From assembly GCF_002741015.1 (NCBI RefSeq), contig NZ_CP016618.1, forward strand, positions 648,300 through 712,299: DNA of 64,000 bases. Reading direction: 5' to 3'. The translations under genes were made by a program, and so were the position numbers. The DNA comes from Microvirga ossetica. Its GTDB lineage: Bacteria; Pseudomonadota; Alphaproteobacteria; Rhizobiales; Beijerinckiaceae. The notes beneath the pieces are model-generated. The model was not told the origin of the DNA and did no database searches. It saw nothing but the letters and a program-made list of their open reading frames with translations. Positions 62,159 to 64,000 of the stretch are shown here, one piece after another (position 1 is the stretch's first letter; each line of letters starts with the position of its first letter).

Positions 62159-63336
62159 TTGAGCTTCTCCTCCGCCAGGCCGATACGCCTCAAGTCATTC
62201 AGGCGCTCTTCGACCTCCGTGTGGTTCCTGAGCTGCAGCTTCTTGTACTCGGCATTGAACAGGTGCTTGTAGATGGCATTGGTCGTCTGCGGGCTGGCAT
62301 GCCCGAGGCGGTCAGCGACATCGAGCAGGCTATAGCCCTGAGCGATCGCCTCGCTGGCATGGGTGTGACGGAACATGTGCCAGGTAAACGCAATCCCCGA
62401 GTTCCGGACCAGACGCTTTTGAATGTCGTAGGCGTTGCTCTCAGACAGCCCGCGGCCGATTTGCGCTTTGGCGATGTTGCAGAACACATAATTCGTGCCG
62501 GTCTCGAAGGCCGGAAGGTATTCGTCGCTGGCGACATAGTCCTCATACATCGTCATCACGAAGTCGAGCACCGGGATCGGCCGCGCCCTGCCGTTTTTGA
62601 CGCGCGCCTTGTTCTCGTGAAGGCGGGGCGTGACCCAGATGACGTTCTCCTCCAACCGGAAGTCCTCGTGCAGCAGGCCCCGGGCCTCGCCGATCCGGAT
62701 GCCGGTCGTGTACAGGAGGACCACCAGGAAGGCGTCGCGCATGAGGCTGGCCGCCTCGATGATCTTCAGGACCTGCTCGGGCTTCAGCCGGTGGTCGACG
62801 GCCCGTTTGGCGGAGGCCGCCTTGGCCTTGTGGTCCGACCGGCTTTCGGTGCGGCGCCGCGGCTTGCGCTGTGCGATATGAGCCAGGAAAGGCTTGTAGG
62901 CGTCGGGATGATAGGCGCGCGGCCTCTCGTCATTGCCAAAGATCAGCGCGGCGTGGCGCATGTCCAGAAAGGTGTAGAAGGCCTTGATCGCAAACAGGAT
63001 CTGGTTGTGCAGGCTGGCGGAAACGTCCACGGGTTCCGGGCGCAGCGGGATGATGTTGAGGGCGATCTTCAGATCCAGGATCGGGCCATGGCGGATCAGC
63101 GCGGGAATGAAGCGGTCGAGGTCCAAGGGTGTGATCTCCCGGAAGCTCTTGCCCATGGCCGCGAGATAGTTGCCCAGCCGGACCACGTGCCGGGCATAAT
63201 GGGCGACGGTGCTCGGGGCGTGATGGCGCGCCTCCAGGTAGATGACGAACTCGCGGATCTCGGTGACGATGGCGTCACCGTCATAGGCGGTCCAGGTGAC
63301 GTGGCCGCTTGGGAGGACGCTGCGCTGCAGGTGCAT
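62149..63336 (-). CDS. tnpA: Tyrosine recombinase TnpA-like (Tn554/GIntA type)
   Basis: The 395-residue recombinase has an N-terminal SAM-like core-binding domain (VTEIREFVIYLEARHHAPST, VAHYARHVVRLGNYLAAMG). The catalytic domain follows: TTGIRIGEARGLLHEDF (Arg), FTWHMFRHTHASEAIAQGYS (HxxR), and LGHASPQTTNAIYKHLFN (His and tyrosine nucleophile). It is the first gene of the leftward tnpA-tnpB-tnpC operon. No strong ribosome site is seen before the ATG. It is transcribed away from another recombinase gene at 63,522. Confidence 0.9.
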   Translation of the reverse strand: MHLQRSVLPSGHVTWTAYDGDAIVTEIREFVIYLEARHHAPSTVAHYARHVVRLGNYLAAMGKSFREITPLDLDRFIPALIRHGPILDLKIALNIIPLRPEPVDVSASLHNQILFAIKAFYTFLDMRHAALIFGNDERPRAYHPDAYKPFLAHIAQRKPRRRTESRSDHKAKAASAKRAVDHRLKPEQVLKIIEAASLMRDAFLVVLLYTTGIRIGEARGLLHEDFRLEENVIWVTPRLHENKARVKNGRARPIPVLDFVMTMYEDYVASDEYLPAFETGTNYVFCNIAKAQIGRGLSESNAYDIQKRLVRNSGIAFTWHMFRHTHASEAIAQGYSLLDVADRLGHASPQTTNAIYKHLFNAEYKKLQLRNHTEVEERLNDLRRIGLAEEKLKWL

Positions 63337-63521
63337 GGGCCGTCATCCGCGTCGTTGATACCTGATGGTACGACTGTCAGGGACCAGCGCCAAGCGTCCA
63401 AAGGGGTAGGTCGATCACGTCGTTGACATGACCAAGCGACCTAGAGGTATTCGCATAAGGAGACTTTTGACAAGAAGTCGGTAACCCTTGCTGTGGCAGG
63501 GTCCTCTCACGGGAGGATCTC

Positions 63522-64000
63522 ATGCGTGCAAACCACCGGCTAGCCCAGCTCTGGCTCGATGCTCTGACAACCGAGCTTGGGGCATCTGCCGGCACCATCG
63601 ACACCTACACCGATGACCTGAACTGCTATCTTGTCTGGCTGGATGAGAACAGCCTTGGCCACGACGAGGTCAGTTTGGAGCCGATCCGCGACCACATCGC
63701 AGCTATCGATCCGCGCGGCTATGCCGGATCAACCATGGCCCGACGCATCACGGTGGCGCGCGGCCTGCACAAGTTTCTGATTGCTGAGGACCTCGGTTTG
63801 CGCGATCCCACATCCAATCTGTCGTCCATGCGCCGTTCCCGGAAGCTGCCCTTCGTCCTGTCCATCGCCGAGACAGAAGCGCTCTTGGAGACTGCCCACA
63901 GGCTTGAGGCCGATCCCTCGGTGGGACTTTATCGTCAGGCCGGCTATGCTCGACGAGCCGCTCTGTTCGAGACCCTCTAAGCCTCTGGTATGCGCATCAG
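63522..64000 (+). pseudogene. Tyrosine recombinase (XerD-like) with a nonsense codon, cut by the window edge
   Basis: ATG at 63522 opens MRANHRLAQLWLDALTTELG. A core-binding domain follows (GTIDTYTDDLNCYLVWLDEN, TMARRITVARGLHKFLIAED, MRRSRKLPFVLSIAETEALL). At 63,978 a TAA follows ARRAALFETL, and the same frame goes on ASGMRIS, the expected catalytic Arg region (xLYASGMRIS). TAC to TAA thus ends the protein just before the active site. The rest is outside the window. Ribosome site GGGAGG precedes the start. Confidence 0.8.

Noticed and set aside
61870..63426. A 518-codon plus-strand frame through tnpA and tnpB
   Set aside because: The minus-strand genes carry complete catalytic motifs; the plus-strand peptide has none.
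1..64000. CRISPR array
   Set aside because: No regularly spaced direct repeats of 24-40 bases were seen on reading through the window, and no cas genes.
1..64000. rRNA operon or plasmid replication/partition genes (repABC, repA, parAB)
   Set aside because: None recognised on either strand, so the replicon type stays undetermined.

Overview
The window looks like an accessory, insertion-sequence-rich stretch of an alphaproteobacterial genome, most likely Methylobacteriaceae (Microvirga/Methylobacterium-like). This is inferred from high GC, NepR/EcfG-type general stress genes, DUF1194 and DUF6894 proteins, PaoABC-type aldehyde oxidoreductases, and small secreted or membrane proteins typical of Hyphomicrobiales. 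It could be a plasmid, a chromid or a chromosomal plasticity zone; no replication origin or replication gene was recognised.

Layout. 1-0.9 kb: the start of a leftward aldehyde oxidoreductase operon. 1.4-2.8 kb: an IS110-family element. 3.3-6.1 kb: an FtsK-type translocase without membrane segments. 6.3-7.3 kb: a CurA-like oxidoreductase. 7.4-12.0 kb: a patatin remnant cut by a small MITE, then an AttE/AttFG/AttH-like export operon. 12.1-15.8 kb: IS110, IS903-like and IS1031-like elements around a broken NepR-EcfG gene. 15.9-18.4 kb: a potassium channel, integrase and recA fragments, and a GlsB membrane protein. 18.6-24.8 kb: a DUF1194 remnant, small genes, a GH1-like glycosidase and an IS6 element. 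25-31.8 kb: a sorbosone/glucose dehydrogenase-like protein, a broken methionine gamma-lyase, another IS110 and a methyltransferase. 32-37.6 kb: a spermidine-synthase-like membrane protein with an exported PIMT, secreted proteins and an epimerase. 37.9-38.1 kb: two defective tRNA genes. 38.3-42.5 kb: small genes, a full DUF1194 protein, a second MITE, and dead IS110 and TRAP genes. 43.2-47.1 kb: a complete second aldehyde oxidoreductase operon. 48-52 kb: a broken TetR gene, IS630, a NepR-like gene and an IS6 element. 52.3-54.8 kb: a PAS-GGDEF-EAL protein. 55-57.7 kb: an ABC binding-protein fragment, an ISNCY/IS256 chimera and a zinc-ribbon gene fragment. 58-64 kb: a RES/Xre toxin-antitoxin pair, a Tn554/GInt-like trio of recombination genes, and the start of another tyrosine recombinase with a nonsense codon.

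The region is unusually decayed. More than a dozen genes carry single frameshifts, stops, deletions or IS truncations. Intact functional units are the molybdenum hydroxylase operon, the Att-like operon, the PIMT/spermidine-synthase-like pair, the TA pair and the recombinase trio. The most interesting signals are a two-copy MITE family that shares termini with the local IS6-family element, a tandem pair of degenerate tRNA genes, NepR-like domains in two places (one fused to a sigma factor), and the three-gene recombinase module beside the TA system.
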